Shown one piece after another: positions 14,719 through 20,373 of a DNA stretch of 20,373 nt (its first letter is position 1; each line of letters starts with the position of its first letter). This DNA is from Bacillota bacterium. GTDB taxonomy: Bacteria; Bacillota; Bacilli; Bacillales; Cytobacillaceae. Below the pieces are notes generated by a model. It was not told the DNA's origin. It was given only the letters and a program-made list of their open reading frames with translations, and did no database searches. Location of the stretch: contig JAEWDX010000175.1 of assembly GCA_023389895.1 (NCBI GenBank), positions 1-20,373 of the forward strand, given 5' to 3'. The position numbers and the translations under genes were made by a program.

Positions 14719-15252
14719 ATGGATAAAGAACTCATTAAAAGGGCAAAAGATGGTGATAAGCATGCTTTTGCTGAGCTTTTTCAACTAAACTATCCTTTTC
14801 TTGTGAAATATTTATTGAAGATAACATTAAATCCCGATTTGGCTGAGGATCTAGCGCAGGAAACGATGGCAAAATGTATTGAGAAAATTCATTTATATGA
14901 GTATAAATCGAAATTTTCTTCTTGGCTTATTTCGATAGCTTCGAATTTATACATTGATCAAGAGCGGAGAAAAAAGCGTGAAAAAAGATGGCAGCTTGAG
15001 GAAGAGATTTATAGAAAGCTAAAATGGCAAATGGAAACTCGTAATGAGGAATGGAATGATGTATTGTCCGCTTTAGGCAAATTAAAAGAGGATGTACGCA
15101 TACCAATTATTTTAAAGCATTACTATGGTTATTCTTACGATGAAATTAGCGTGATGATGAATGTGTCTTCTGGAACAATAAAATCGAGGGTTCATAATGG
15201 GATCGTGTCCGTAAGAAAGGAGTTGAGGATACATGAAGAAGCAGCGAAATGA
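14719..15252 (+). CDS. sigY: ECF RNA polymerase sigma factor SigY
   Basis: 177-residue extracytoplasmic-function sigma factor. Sigma region 2 spans about 10-82 (LAEDLAQETMAKCIEKIHLY is the -10 contacting part), a charged linker follows (83-112), and region 4 spans about 113-170 with its HTH in YSYDEISVMMNVSSGTIKSR. ATG 14719 lies 10 bases after AAAGGA. Assignment to SigY rests on size, the TGAACG/CGTC promoter upstream, and the three small membrane proteins downstream that match yxlC, yxlD and yxlE in order and kind. The gene overlaps yxlC by 20 bases. In B. subtilis, SigY activates mainly its own operon and YxlC and neighbours restrain it; the inducing condition is poorly known. Confidence 0.85.
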   Translation: MDKELIKRAKDGDKHAFAELFQLNYPFLVKYLLKITLNPDLAEDLAQETMAKCIEKIHLYEYKSKFSSWLISIASNLYIDQERRKKREKRWQLEEEIYRKLKWQMETRNEEWNDVLSALGKLKEDVRIPIILKHYYGYSYDEISVMMNVSSGTIKSRVHNGIVSVRKELRIHEEAAK

Positions 15253-15580
15253 GTTAGAGAAAGAGCTTCCAGAAGATGAATTGTTTGCTGTGATGAATGA
15301 AATCGAAAAAGGATTGGAATCAATTGAAAGAAGTGCTCCTGTTTATACACCTAATTTAGAATGGTTCGAAAATCTCGTTATAGAAGAAAAACAGACATTA
15401 CGGAAAAAGCTAATCTTTGATGTAGTAGCTTTTACGATTGTTTCTGTATTAATATTGAGTACTGTTCTGTTTTTATTATCAAGAACTCCTGTTATTTTTA
15501 TTGCGGCTCAAGGAATAATTACTGTTTTTATTTTTGTTTACTTTACCATTAGTTATGTTAAGCAGGTGAAGGAGACATGA
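15233..15580 (+). CDS. yxlC: YxlC-like negative regulator of SigY
   Basis: 115 residues. A cytoplasmic acidic N-terminal half (1-58, with LEKELPEDELFAVMNEIEKG) is followed by two membrane helices (about 61-83 and 86-107). This is the form of YxlC, the anti-sigma protein of SigY (about 106 residues in B. subtilis), in which the soluble part would hold the sigma factor at the membrane. ATG 15233 follows GAGG at 4 bases, inside the end of sigY (20-base overlap), so synthesis of sigma and anti-sigma is coupled. The stop overlaps the next start as ATGA. Confidence 0.82.
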   Translation: MKKQRNELEKELPEDELFAVMNEIEKGLESIERSAPVYTPNLEWFENLVIEEKQTLRKKLIFDVVAFTIVSVLILSTVLFLLSRTPVIFIAAQGIITVFIFVYFTISYVKQVKET

Positions 15581-15801
15581 AGCCTCAAGAACTTACTCCA
15601 ACAATGCTTATTATGATTGCGCTCATAATCGTTTGCCAGAGTAGCTTTCTTTTTATAAATGCAAGGAAGCATGGACATAAATATTGGTTTTGGGGTATTT
15701 GGGGCTTAATTTCAGCACCGTTGCCATTGCTTTGCTATTTTATTTTTGCCAAAAGGCTCTTCTGGCCAAAAAGTAAACATAAATCCGAGTTGAAGGAATA
15801 A
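15577..15801 (+). CDS. yxlD: YxlD-like small membrane protein
   Basis: 74 residues with two hydrophobic helices (about 8-27 and 36-58) separated by a short basic loop (NARKHGHK), then a basic tail. The WGIWGLISAPLPLL stretch resembles the phospholipase D N-terminal-like membrane domain seen in YxlD. In B. subtilis YxlD helps keep SigY inactive. ATG 15577 overlaps the yxlC stop (ATGA) and has AAGGAG 3 bases before it. Assignment depends mostly on gene order. Confidence 0.75.
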   Translation: MKPQELTPTMLIMIALIIVCQSSFLFINARKHGHKYWFWGIWGLISAPLPLLCYFIFAKRLFWPKSKHKSELKE

Positions 15802-15808
15802 AGGTAGT

Positions 15809-15958
15809 ATGAGAAAGTTAAAACAAGTATTGTTGCTGCTATCAATAGTTGGACAAATAATCGGGATAGTCTTACTATTTATTAATATTAAGATCGCGAT
15901 TTTTGTTTATGCGATTTCTGCTGTACTACCATTGGTGATTATTTTTATCTTAATTTAG
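15809..15958 (+). CDS. YxlE-like small membrane protein
   Basis: 49 residues, almost wholly hydrophobic: a short basic start (MRKLKQ), then two membrane segments (about 7-25 and 28-48) with an NIK turn between. ATG 15809 lies 7 bases after the yxlD stop, with AAAGGT just upstream. Position and kind match yxlE in the B. subtilis sigY operon, but this protein is shorter than YxlE (about 62 residues) and such sequences align weakly, so the name is not assigned. Probably a membrane partner of the SigY regulatory set. Confidence 0.65.
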   Translation: MRKLKQVLLLLSIVGQIIGIVLLFINIKIAIFVYAISAVLPLVIIFILI

Positions 15959-15992
15959 GAAAGAAAGAGAGAAAAAGAGGAGGAAATTCAAA

Positions 15993-16307
15993 ATGATTAT
16001 CGTAACTACTGATTATGTACCTGGGAAAGAGGTTAAAGAATTAAGAGGATTTGTTCGAGGCGGATGCATTCAATCGAAGCATATCGGTAAAGACATTATG
16101 GCAGGCTTAAGAACGATTGTTGGTGGGGAAATTAGCGAATATACAGAAATGATGGAAGAAGCAAGACAAAAAGCAATTGGAAGAATGGTTGAGGATGCAA
16201 AAGAAAAGGGAGCAAATGCAATAATCGGTATGCGCCTCCAAACTTCAGCTGTTATGCAAAACGCCTCCGAAATCATTGCTTACGGAACAGCCGTCGTTAT
16301 AGAGTAA
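15993..16307 (+). CDS. YbjQ/UPF0145-family protein
   Basis: 104-residue soluble protein of the YbjQ (heavy-metal-binding-like, DUF74) family. Typical features: the opening VTTDYVPGKEVKELRGFVRG, GGEISEYTEMMEEAR in the middle, and KEKGANAIIGMRL near residue 75, ending in an AYGTAVVIE strand. Members form pentameric rings in known structures; cellular function is unknown and metal binding is not demonstrated. ATG 15993 has a strong AGGAGG 9 bases before it. It follows the yxlE-like gene by only 34 bases without a terminator, so it is probably in the sigY operon, at the place where B. subtilis has the ABC transporter genes yxlF and yxlG. Confidence 0.9.
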   Translation: MIIVTTDYVPGKEVKELRGFVRGGCIQSKHIGKDIMAGLRTIVGGEISEYTEMMEEARQKAIGRMVEDAKEKGANAIIGMRLQTSAVMQNASEIIAYGTAVVIE

Positions 16308-16321
16308 GGAAGGAAAACAAA

Positions 16322-16337
16322 AGTGACTTTGTTCACA
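16322..16337 (+). promoter_or_regulatory. Candidate Fnr-type box before the 27-residue peptide
   Basis: AGTGA-CTTTGT-TCACA agrees with TGTGA-N6-TCACA at 9 of 10 defined bases. CATATT (16358-16363) is a possible -10 placed 28.5 bases from the box centre, within one base of the spacing seen at feoAB. A competing reading is a weak AT-rich stem, AACAAA/TTTGTT, ending the YbjQ gene transcript. Confidence 0.45.
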
Positions 16338-16449
16338 TAAATGTTGTTTTTTTGCCACATATTCGGATGAAGTACCATCATTCTCCCTCTACTAATATGT
16401 TATTTTAAAATTAGCGATATGATAGAGGTCATATGGGGAGGGGTAAAGA

Positions 16450-16533
16450 ATGGAAAGTCTATCCGTTACTTTAGCACTTGCAAGTGTTTTAGTCATTATA
16501 TTTTTTGTCGGATATACAATTGCAAAATCTTAA
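16450..16533 (+). CDS. 27-residue single-span membrane peptide
   Basis: Small gene of 28 codons encoding MESLSVTLALAS followed by VLVIIFFVGYTIAKS: one membrane helix (about 5-24), acidic start, lysine at the end. I do not recognise it. Support for a real gene: a strong binding site (GGGGAGGGG, 5 bases before ATG 16450), a hydrophobic sequence with no rare features, a perfect terminator starting 5 bases after the stop codon, and a Fnr-like box with fitting -10 upstream. It stands alone between the YbjQ gene and fumC. Possible roles include a small subunit or regulator of a membrane enzyme, or a toxin-like peptide; no antisense partner is seen that would support the latter. Confidence 0.65.
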   Translation: MESLSVTLALASVLVIIFFVGYTIAKS

Positions 16534-16537
16534 TACG

Positions 16538-16574
16538 AAAAAACTGCATGCTTATTGCATCGCAGTTTTTTTTT
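16538..16574 (+). terminator. Strong Rho-independent terminator of the small peptide gene
   Basis: AAAAACTGC-ATGC pairs with GCAT-C-GCAGTTTTT (one bulged C) around a TTATT loop, followed by a run of T to 16574. It isolates the 27-residue gene from fumC. Confidence 0.92.
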
Positions 16575-16719
16575 GAAGGATAGACGATCATGCAGCATTG
16601 TGGGAGGAATAATTAATTTTCTAGTCATGAATCATGCTATGCATTAATAAATATGGTTGATTTTGGGCTAGAATATAAAGAGAGGTTTGTTTTACATATT
16701 TTAGATTGGAGGAGGAGTT

Positions 16720-18105
16720 ATGATGGCTGAATATCGGATTGAAAAAGATACGCTTGGTGAGGTTCAAGTACAGGCTGATAAGTATTGGGGAGCTCAGACA
16801 CAAAGAAGTAAGAATAATTTCAATATTGGGATTGAGAAAATCCCGAAGGAGGTTATTTATTCACTCGTAAAAATAAAAAAAGCTGCTGCCGTTGTGAACA
16901 ATAGACTTGGGAAGCTATCTACTGTAAAAAGAGATGCAATTATTCAAGCTTGCCAAGAGATCTTGGAAGGGAAATTCGACGAGCATTTTCCTTTAGTTGT
17001 TTGGCAGACTGGCAGTGGGACCCAAACAAATATGAATGTAAATGAAGTTATGGCTAGAAGAGCAAATGAAATCGTACAGAAGAATAATGGAGCAGACGAA
17101 TTTATCCACCCTAATGATGATGTGAATATGTCGCAAAGCTCAAATGATACATTTCCTACCGCTATGCATATTGCGGCTTATCTTGAATTGTCTCGGCACC
17201 TCCTTCCTTCCTTAGTGAAATTGAAAACAACCATTCAGGAGAAGGAAGAAGCATATAAAAATATCGTTAAAATCGGTAGAACTCATTTACAAGATGCCAC
17301 ACCTCTTACTCTTGGGCAAGAAATAAGCGGTTGGCGAACGATGCTTGAAAAATGTGAGAAAATGTTAAATGATGCAAGGATAAATATGCTTGATCTAGCC
17401 ATTGGTGGTACAGCAGTTGGTACTGGAATAAATGCACATCCTACATTTGGCGCAGAGGTTGCGAAAGAAATTGCGACAGAAACGGGTCATCCTTTTCGTT
17501 CGGCAAAAAATAAATTTCATGCACTGACAAGTCATGATGAAATTGTCCATATTCATGGTACATTAAAAGCGCTTGCGGCAGACTTAATGAAAATCGCAAA
17601 TGATGTAAGATGGTTAGCTAGTGGACCGAGAAGTGGAATTGGAGAATTGATGATTCCAGCAAATGAACCTGGAAGCTCGATTATGCCAGGGAAGGTTAAT
17701 CCTACACAGAGCGAAGCATTGACGATGATTGCTTGCCAAGTATTTGGCAATGATGCCACAATCGGCTTTGCTGCAAGTCAGGGGAATTTTGAACTGAATG
17801 TTTTTAAGCCTGTTATCATTTATAATCTTATGCAAAGCATTAAGCTTCTAGCTGATGGAATGAACTCATTTAATGAACATTGTCTATTGGGCTTACAAGC
17901 AAACGAAAAAGTAATTGAAGAGCATGTGAATCAATCACTTATGCTTGTAACTGCCTTAAATATTCATATAGGATATGAAAAAGCTGCAGAAATAGCGAAG
18001 CTTGCCTTCAAGGAAAATACAACTTTAAAAGAAGCAGCATTAAAAACAGGTTATATAACAAGCCATGAATACGACGAATGGGTCGATCCGAAAAAAATGG
18101 TTTAG
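16720..18105 (+). CDS. fumC: Class II fumarate hydratase
   Basis: 461 residues; catalyses fumarate + water to L-malate in the citric acid cycle, cytosolic homotetramer without an iron-sulfur centre. It is the Bacillus CitG type. Key elements: TGSGTQTNMNVNEV (97-110), the substrate loop MSQSSNDTFPTA (137-148), catalytic H189 in GRTHLQDATP, and the superfamily signature GSSIMPGKVNP (318-328) with the catalytic serine loop. Two adjacent ATGs (16720, 16723) follow GGAGGAGGAG; either may be used. It stands as a single gene between two terminators. No strong sigma-A promoter was found in the 145 bases upstream; an isolated CTAGAAT near 16668 vaguely resembles a sigma-H -10 but lacks the AGGA -35. 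Full length and intact. Confidence 0.97.
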   Translation: MMAEYRIEKDTLGEVQVQADKYWGAQTQRSKNNFNIGIEKIPKEVIYSLVKIKKAAAVVNNRLGKLSTVKRDAIIQACQEILEGKFDEHFPLVVWQTGSGTQTNMNVNEVMARRANEIVQKNNGADEFIHPNDDVNMSQSSNDTFPTAMHIAAYLELSRHLLPSLVKLKTTIQEKEEAYKNIVKIGRTHLQDATPLTLGQEISGWRTMLEKCEKMLNDARINMLDLAIGGTAVGTGINAHPTFGAEVAKEIATETGHPFRSAKNKFHALTSHDEIVHIHGTLKALAADLMKIANDVRWLASGPRSGIGELMIPANEPGSSIMPGKVNPTQSEALTMIACQVFGNDATIGFAASQGNFELNVFKPVIIYNLMQSIKLLADGMNSFNEHCLLGLQANEKVIEEHVNQSLMLVTALNIHIGYEKAAEIAKLAFKENTTLKEAALKTGYITSHEYDEWVDPKKMV

Positions 18106-18108
18106 CAG

Positions 18109-18134
18109 TAAAGGGGGCAATTCCGCCCCCCTTT
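18109..18134. terminator. GC-rich terminator between fumC and the SASP gene
   Basis: AAAGGGGGC pairs with GCCCCCCTTT around AATTCC, 4 bases after the fumC stop. The T-tract is only three bases on either strand, but the stem is strong and lies between convergent genes, so it could act in both directions. Confidence 0.75.
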
Positions 18135-18159
18135 AAGCCATCTTATTTAATTGTTGAAA

Positions 18160-18378
18160 TTATGATTGTGCAGAACCGCCGAATTGCTGCTCAGCCATTT
18201 GCACAAGTCGTTTTGTTATTTCTCCACCAACAGATCCGTTAGCACGAGATGTTGTGTCTGGCCCTAAATTTACACCAAATTCATTAGCGATTTCCATTTT
18301 CATTTGATTTAGAGCTTGTGCTACTCCAGGTACAAGTAACTGGTTAGATGAATTGCTTCTGTTTGCTGTGTTATTCAA
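18160..18378 (-). CDS. Alpha/beta-type small acid-soluble spore protein
   Basis: 72 residues. SASPs of this type coat spore DNA and protect it from UV and chemical damage; during germination the protease GPR degrades them. Both family blocks are clear: the GPR site region MEIANEFGVNLGPDTTSR (28-45), with cleavage expected between E33 and F34, and NGSVGGEITKRLV (47-59). The start is TTG 18378 after GAGGAG at 10 bases; the ATG next to that site is in another frame and stops after five codons. The gene is monocistronic and shows that the organism forms endospores. Expression is expected in the forespore under sigma-G. Several ssp paralogs usually exist in a genome, so no symbol is given. Confidence 0.95.
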   Translation of the reverse strand: MNNTANRSNSSNQLLVPGVAQALNQMKMEIANEFGVNLGPDTTSRANGSVGGEITKRLVQMAEQQFGGSAQS

Positions 18379-18407
18379 GATGGTTCATCTCCTCAAGATT
18401 TTTTTGA

Positions 18408-18436
18408 TAAATATGGTTGGGTTAGCTGGATTTGCA
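18408..18436 (-). promoter_or_regulatory. Possible sigma-G promoter of the SASP gene
   Basis: On the minus strand TGCAAAT (18436-18430) and CATATTTA (18415-18408) recall the sigma-G elements (about TGAATA and CATACTA). Placement is right: the start site would fall near 18400, about 22 bases before the TTG codon. The spacer is shorter than the usual 17-18 bases, so this is tentative. Confidence 0.35.
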
Positions 18437-18478
18437 CCAGCAAAAACTAAATTAGTACCACTATATTGGTGTAACCCA
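18418..18478. repeat. 61-bp inverted-repeat element with two inner hairpins
   Basis: Outer arms TGGGTTA (18418-18424) and TAACCCA (18472-18478) are perfect complements. Inside, GCTGG-ATTTGCA-CCAGC (18425-18441) forms a 5-bp stem directly joined to the outer stem. TACCA-CTATAT-TGGTG (18456-18471) forms another, with one T-G pair on the plus strand, again abutting the outer stem. The middle holds CTAAATTAG. The whole resembles a three-way junction, transcribed from either strand, upstream of the SASP gene. It overlaps the tentative sigma-G -35. Confidence 0.5.
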
Positions 18479-18576
18479 GTATTTTAAGCTGCTTTTATAA
18501 TTTTTATTATGTTTCATTTTTTTTACCATTATACTTTTTAAAGCTGTGGTAAATATTCCCCACTTGCTAATGGAAT

Positions 18577-18786
18577 TTAATTTCTTGATTCACCCTTTTC
18601 AGTATTATGAATGGGGGGCTCTTCTTTATGAAGCTCTCTCGCCTCTTCAATATTTGTATAGCCTTCTCGCATATGAACAGAGCCGCCAGACATTCCTTCA
18701 TTGATCATCCGATCGATATCGAGATAGACATGCTCCCTCCCTTCATGAAGTAGATCCTTTTCACGCTCTTGTTTACCCTTTGTCAA
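18577..18786 (-). CDS. Small acidic/basic soluble protein, unknown function
   Basis: 69 residues, not recognised. It starts at TTG 18786 with AAAGGGGG 7 bases upstream, the strongest argument that it is real. The protein is very hydrophilic: a basic-acidic start (MTKGKQEREKDLLHEGREHV), a central YLDIDRMINEGMSGGSVHMR and a TNIEEARELHKEEPPIHN tail, with no membrane segment, signal peptide or cysteine. Low complexity and the SASP neighbour suggest a spore-associated small protein, but this is only context. It reads in the same direction as the SASP gene and lies 198 bases upstream of it; no clear terminator separates them. Confidence 0.72.
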   Translation of the reverse strand: MTKGKQEREKDLLHEGREHVYLDIDRMINEGMSGGSVHMREGYTNIEEARELHKEEPPIHNTEKGESRN

Positions 18787-18961
18787 TTGAATTCCCCCTT
18801 TGAATGTTTCACTTATCTTTCCAAAAGAAGTATCCTCCTATACGAATAATGGATTTAATTTTTCCAGTGTATTTTTCTTCGTAAAAGGGAAGAAGAAGTA
18901 TGTACGGGATTATCGAAATGCCTAGCTAGGAAAAGAATCTGTACATTAGGAGGTAAATTTG

Positions 18962-19096
18962 ATGAGTCGAAAGAATTTAGCAATGACTACTTTAGCTCTA
19001 GGAGCGGCTTATTTAATGAGAAATGAAAAGGCACGCAAGAAACTAAAAAGTCAGTTCCAAGCATTGGCAGGACAATCACAAAGAGATGGCTGGTAA
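18962..19096 (+). CDS. 44-residue basic protein, unknown function
   Basis: Short gene: MSRKNLAMTTLALGAAYLMR, then a lysine-rich helix and a polar end (GQSQRDGW). The Ala/Leu/Gly-rich start followed by KARKKLKSQF resembles small DUF3918-like proteins of Bacilli, but I am not certain. Support: AGGAGG 9 bases before ATG 18962 and a strong terminator 9 bases after the stop. It is divergent from the 69-residue gene and stands before yheB. The N-terminal part is only weakly hydrophobic, so membrane insertion is unclear. Confidence 0.72.
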   Translation: MSRKNLAMTTLALGAAYLMRNEKARKKLKSQFQALAGQSQRDGW

Positions 19097-19105
19097 AGCC
19101 TTTAT

Positions 19106-19151
19106 TTCAAAGCCCGATTTCGTTTATATTGAAATCGGGCTTTGAATTTTT
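19106..19151 (+). terminator. Rho-independent terminator of the 44-residue gene
   Basis: TTCAAAGCCCGATTTC (19106-19121) pairs perfectly with GAAATCGGGCTTTGAA (19131-19146) over 16 bp with a 9-base loop, followed by TTTTT. A -10-like TATAAT at 19171-19176 just downstream may belong to the yheB promoter, though a good -35 is missing. Confidence 0.93.
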
Positions 19152-19250
19152 CTTAATAGTGATTTAACTGTATAATAAACAAGAGCAATATTCGATGTTG
19201 GATCGTATGTTAAAAGGATAGATAAAAAGTTAAACCGATAGGGAAGGTAG

Positions 19251-20373
19251 ATGTTTCAATACATGCAAATAGCAGCGACAATTTTCATGATGGTTATCAT
19301 TGGGGCCATAATTGGGGGCTTCACAAACTTTATTGCCATAAAAATGCTCTTTAGACCATATAATGCACTGTATATTGGTAAGTGGCAGGTTCCATTTACA
19401 CCAGGATTAATTCCGAAAAGGAGGGATGAGCTAGCAAAGCAAATGGGGAAATTAGTCATTAACCATTTGCTGACCCCGGCAAGCATTCAACAGAAGTTTC
19501 TAAATGAAGGCTTTCAAAGAGAAATGATAGCCGTTGTTCATCGTGAAGTAGAAAGTCTTTTGCATACAGAAAAGACGGTTGCGATATTTTTAGATAAATT
19601 CGGGCTTTCGGATGGGTATACAACAGTAGAAAATCAACTAAATAAGTTAATTGAAGGCAAATATGAAAATATAATGGGGCAATATCGTAATAAGCAGCTA
19701 AACTCCGTACTCCCGCCAAATCTTATGAAAAAAGCGGAAATGAAAATTCCAGAGATAAGCGCACTTATTCTTCAAAAAGGGATTGATTATTTTTCTAGCA
19801 TCGAGGGGAAGCAGCAAGTTCAGCGAATGGCTGATGATTTTTTAAAGGATCGTAGCGGAATGCTTGGCAGTATGCTGCAAATGTTTATTGGTAATACAAA
19901 AATTAGTGATAAAATTCAGCCAGAACTCATCAAGTTTCTCCAAAATGAAGCGACAGCAGAGATGATTTCTGAATTATTAAAGAAAGAATGGGAAAAGGTT
20001 CTCGAATGGGAAGTTATAAAAATTGAAGAGCAGTTTAATAAAGAAGAAATAATGAATACATTGAAAGAATTTGCTCGAAAAGTAATGAACTTGGAGCATA
20101 TTTTTCATACGCCGATTTCAGAATTAACGGCTTCCTATCGAATAAAGTTAAGTGAAACGATCGCTATTAATGGAGTTCAAGTGTTTGGACAATGGCTCAC
20201 TTCACGCATTGATATCATCATGGAGAGGCTCCGCTTACAGGAAATTGTTCAGCAGCAAGTTGAATCTTTTCCGGTGGAAAGACTTGAAGAAATGGTTTTA
20301 TCGATTACAAAAAGTGAATTAAAAATGATTACTTTTTTAGGTTTTTTGCTTGGAGGCATCATTGGTGTTGTTC
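19251..20373 (+). CDS. yheB: DUF445-family membrane protein YheB (last codons missing)
   Basis: 374 residues are visible and the frame runs off the window; B. subtilis YheB has about 377, so only a few residues are missing. An N-terminal membrane segment (about 6-30, MQIAATIFMMVIIGAIIGGF) is followed by the family hallmark TNFIAIKMLFRPY and PFTPGLIPKRRDELAKQMG (about 47-65). A long helical, charged middle part follows and a second membrane segment at the very end (FLGFLLGGIIGVV). Function is unknown; the protein is linked to sporulating Bacilli and sits near ssp genes in B. subtilis too. ATG 19251 is preceded by GGGAAGG at a rather short distance of 3 bases; ATG 19263 is an alternative but lies 15 bases from that site. 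Confidence 0.9.
   Translation, partial: MFQYMQIAATIFMMVIIGAIIGGFTNFIAIKMLFRPYNALYIGKWQVPFTPGLIPKRRDELAKQMGKLVINHLLTPASIQQKFLNEGFQREMIAVVHREVESLLHTEKTVAIFLDKFGLSDGYTTVENQLNKLIEGKYENIMGQYRNKQLNSVLPPNLMKKAEMKIPEISALILQKGIDYFSSIEGKQQVQRMADDFLKDRSGMLGSMLQMFIGNTKISDKIQPELIKFLQNEATAEMISELLKKEWEKVLEWEVIKIEEQFNKEEIMNTLKEFARKVMNLEHIFHTPISELTASYRIKLSETIAINGVQVFGQWLTSRIDIIMERLRLQEIVQQQVESFPVERLEEMVLSITKSELKMITFLGFLLGGIIGVV

Noticed and set aside
16600..16632. Orphan GGGAGGA with a nearby ATG upstream of fumC
   Set aside because: The ATG is about 18 bases away and its frame ends after six codons.
18418..18478. tRNA or tRNA remnant, because of a 7-bp outer stem and a 5-bp stem with 7-base loop
   Set aside because: No D-arm, no TTC-type T-loop, no plausible anticodon arrangement and the wrong total length.
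18900..18929. Nine-codon plus-strand frame after GGGAAGAAGAAG
   Set aside because: Eight residues with no terminator or conservation evidence; most likely chance.

Overview
The window is AT-rich and reads as a Bacillaceae chromosome: an aerobic or facultative, endospore-forming Firmicute. The evidence is an alpha/beta-type small acid-soluble spore protein, a SigY-type ECF operon, a YclJ/YclK-type two-component system, a CorC-MerR-CorC cluster resembling the yhdP-yhdQ-yhdT neighbourhood of Bacillus subtilis, and a YheB-type DUF445 protein near the ssp gene. I see no prophage, transposon, CRISPR array, rRNA or convincing tRNA. No stretch longer than about 260 bases lacks a gene.

Layout. 1-1591 (minus): two tandem YitT-family membrane proteins, the downstream one cut by the window edge. 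1805-3122 (plus): a single-domain CheY-like receiver overlapping a gene for a protein with four MshEN-like repeats and a CheX-like phosphatase domain. 3170-3808 (minus): a secreted, His-containing protein with an internal duplication. 3911-6008 (plus): response regulator and histidine kinase of YclJ/YclK type. 6070-9474 (minus): two CorC/HlyC-type CBS transporters flanking a MerR regulator. 9634-11408 (minus): a RimL-type acetyltransferase and a soluble histidine kinase. 11666-14066 (plus): ferrous iron uptake genes feoA, feoB and a small Cys-rich partner. 14173-16307 (plus): an XRE regulator, then sigY with yxlC/yxlD/yxlE-like genes and a YbjQ-family gene. 16450-16533 (plus): a 27-residue membrane peptide with its own terminator. 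16720-18105 (plus): class II fumarase. 18160-18786 (minus): SASP and an unrecognised 69-residue protein. 18962-20373 (plus): a 44-residue protein and yheB (its last few codons lie outside).

How the parts fit. An oxygen/iron theme is visible in the regulatory DNA. The feoAB promoter carries a 9/10 match to the Bacillus Fnr box, placed near -41.5 relative to a TATAAG -10, and a Fur-box-like palindrome over the start site. A second 9/10 Fnr-like box precedes the 27-residue membrane peptide with nearly the same geometry. In B. subtilis yclJK is also induced by oxygen limitation. sigY has an almost textbook autoregulatory promoter (TGAACG-16 bp-CGTC) whose -35 overlaps the stop codon of the preceding XRE gene.

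The best candidates for undescribed biology are the CheY plus MshEN/CheX pair (possibly a c-di-GMP-gated phosphatase for a stand-alone receiver), the Fnr-linked small peptide gene, and a 61-bp three-way-junction-like inverted repeat upstream of the SASP gene.
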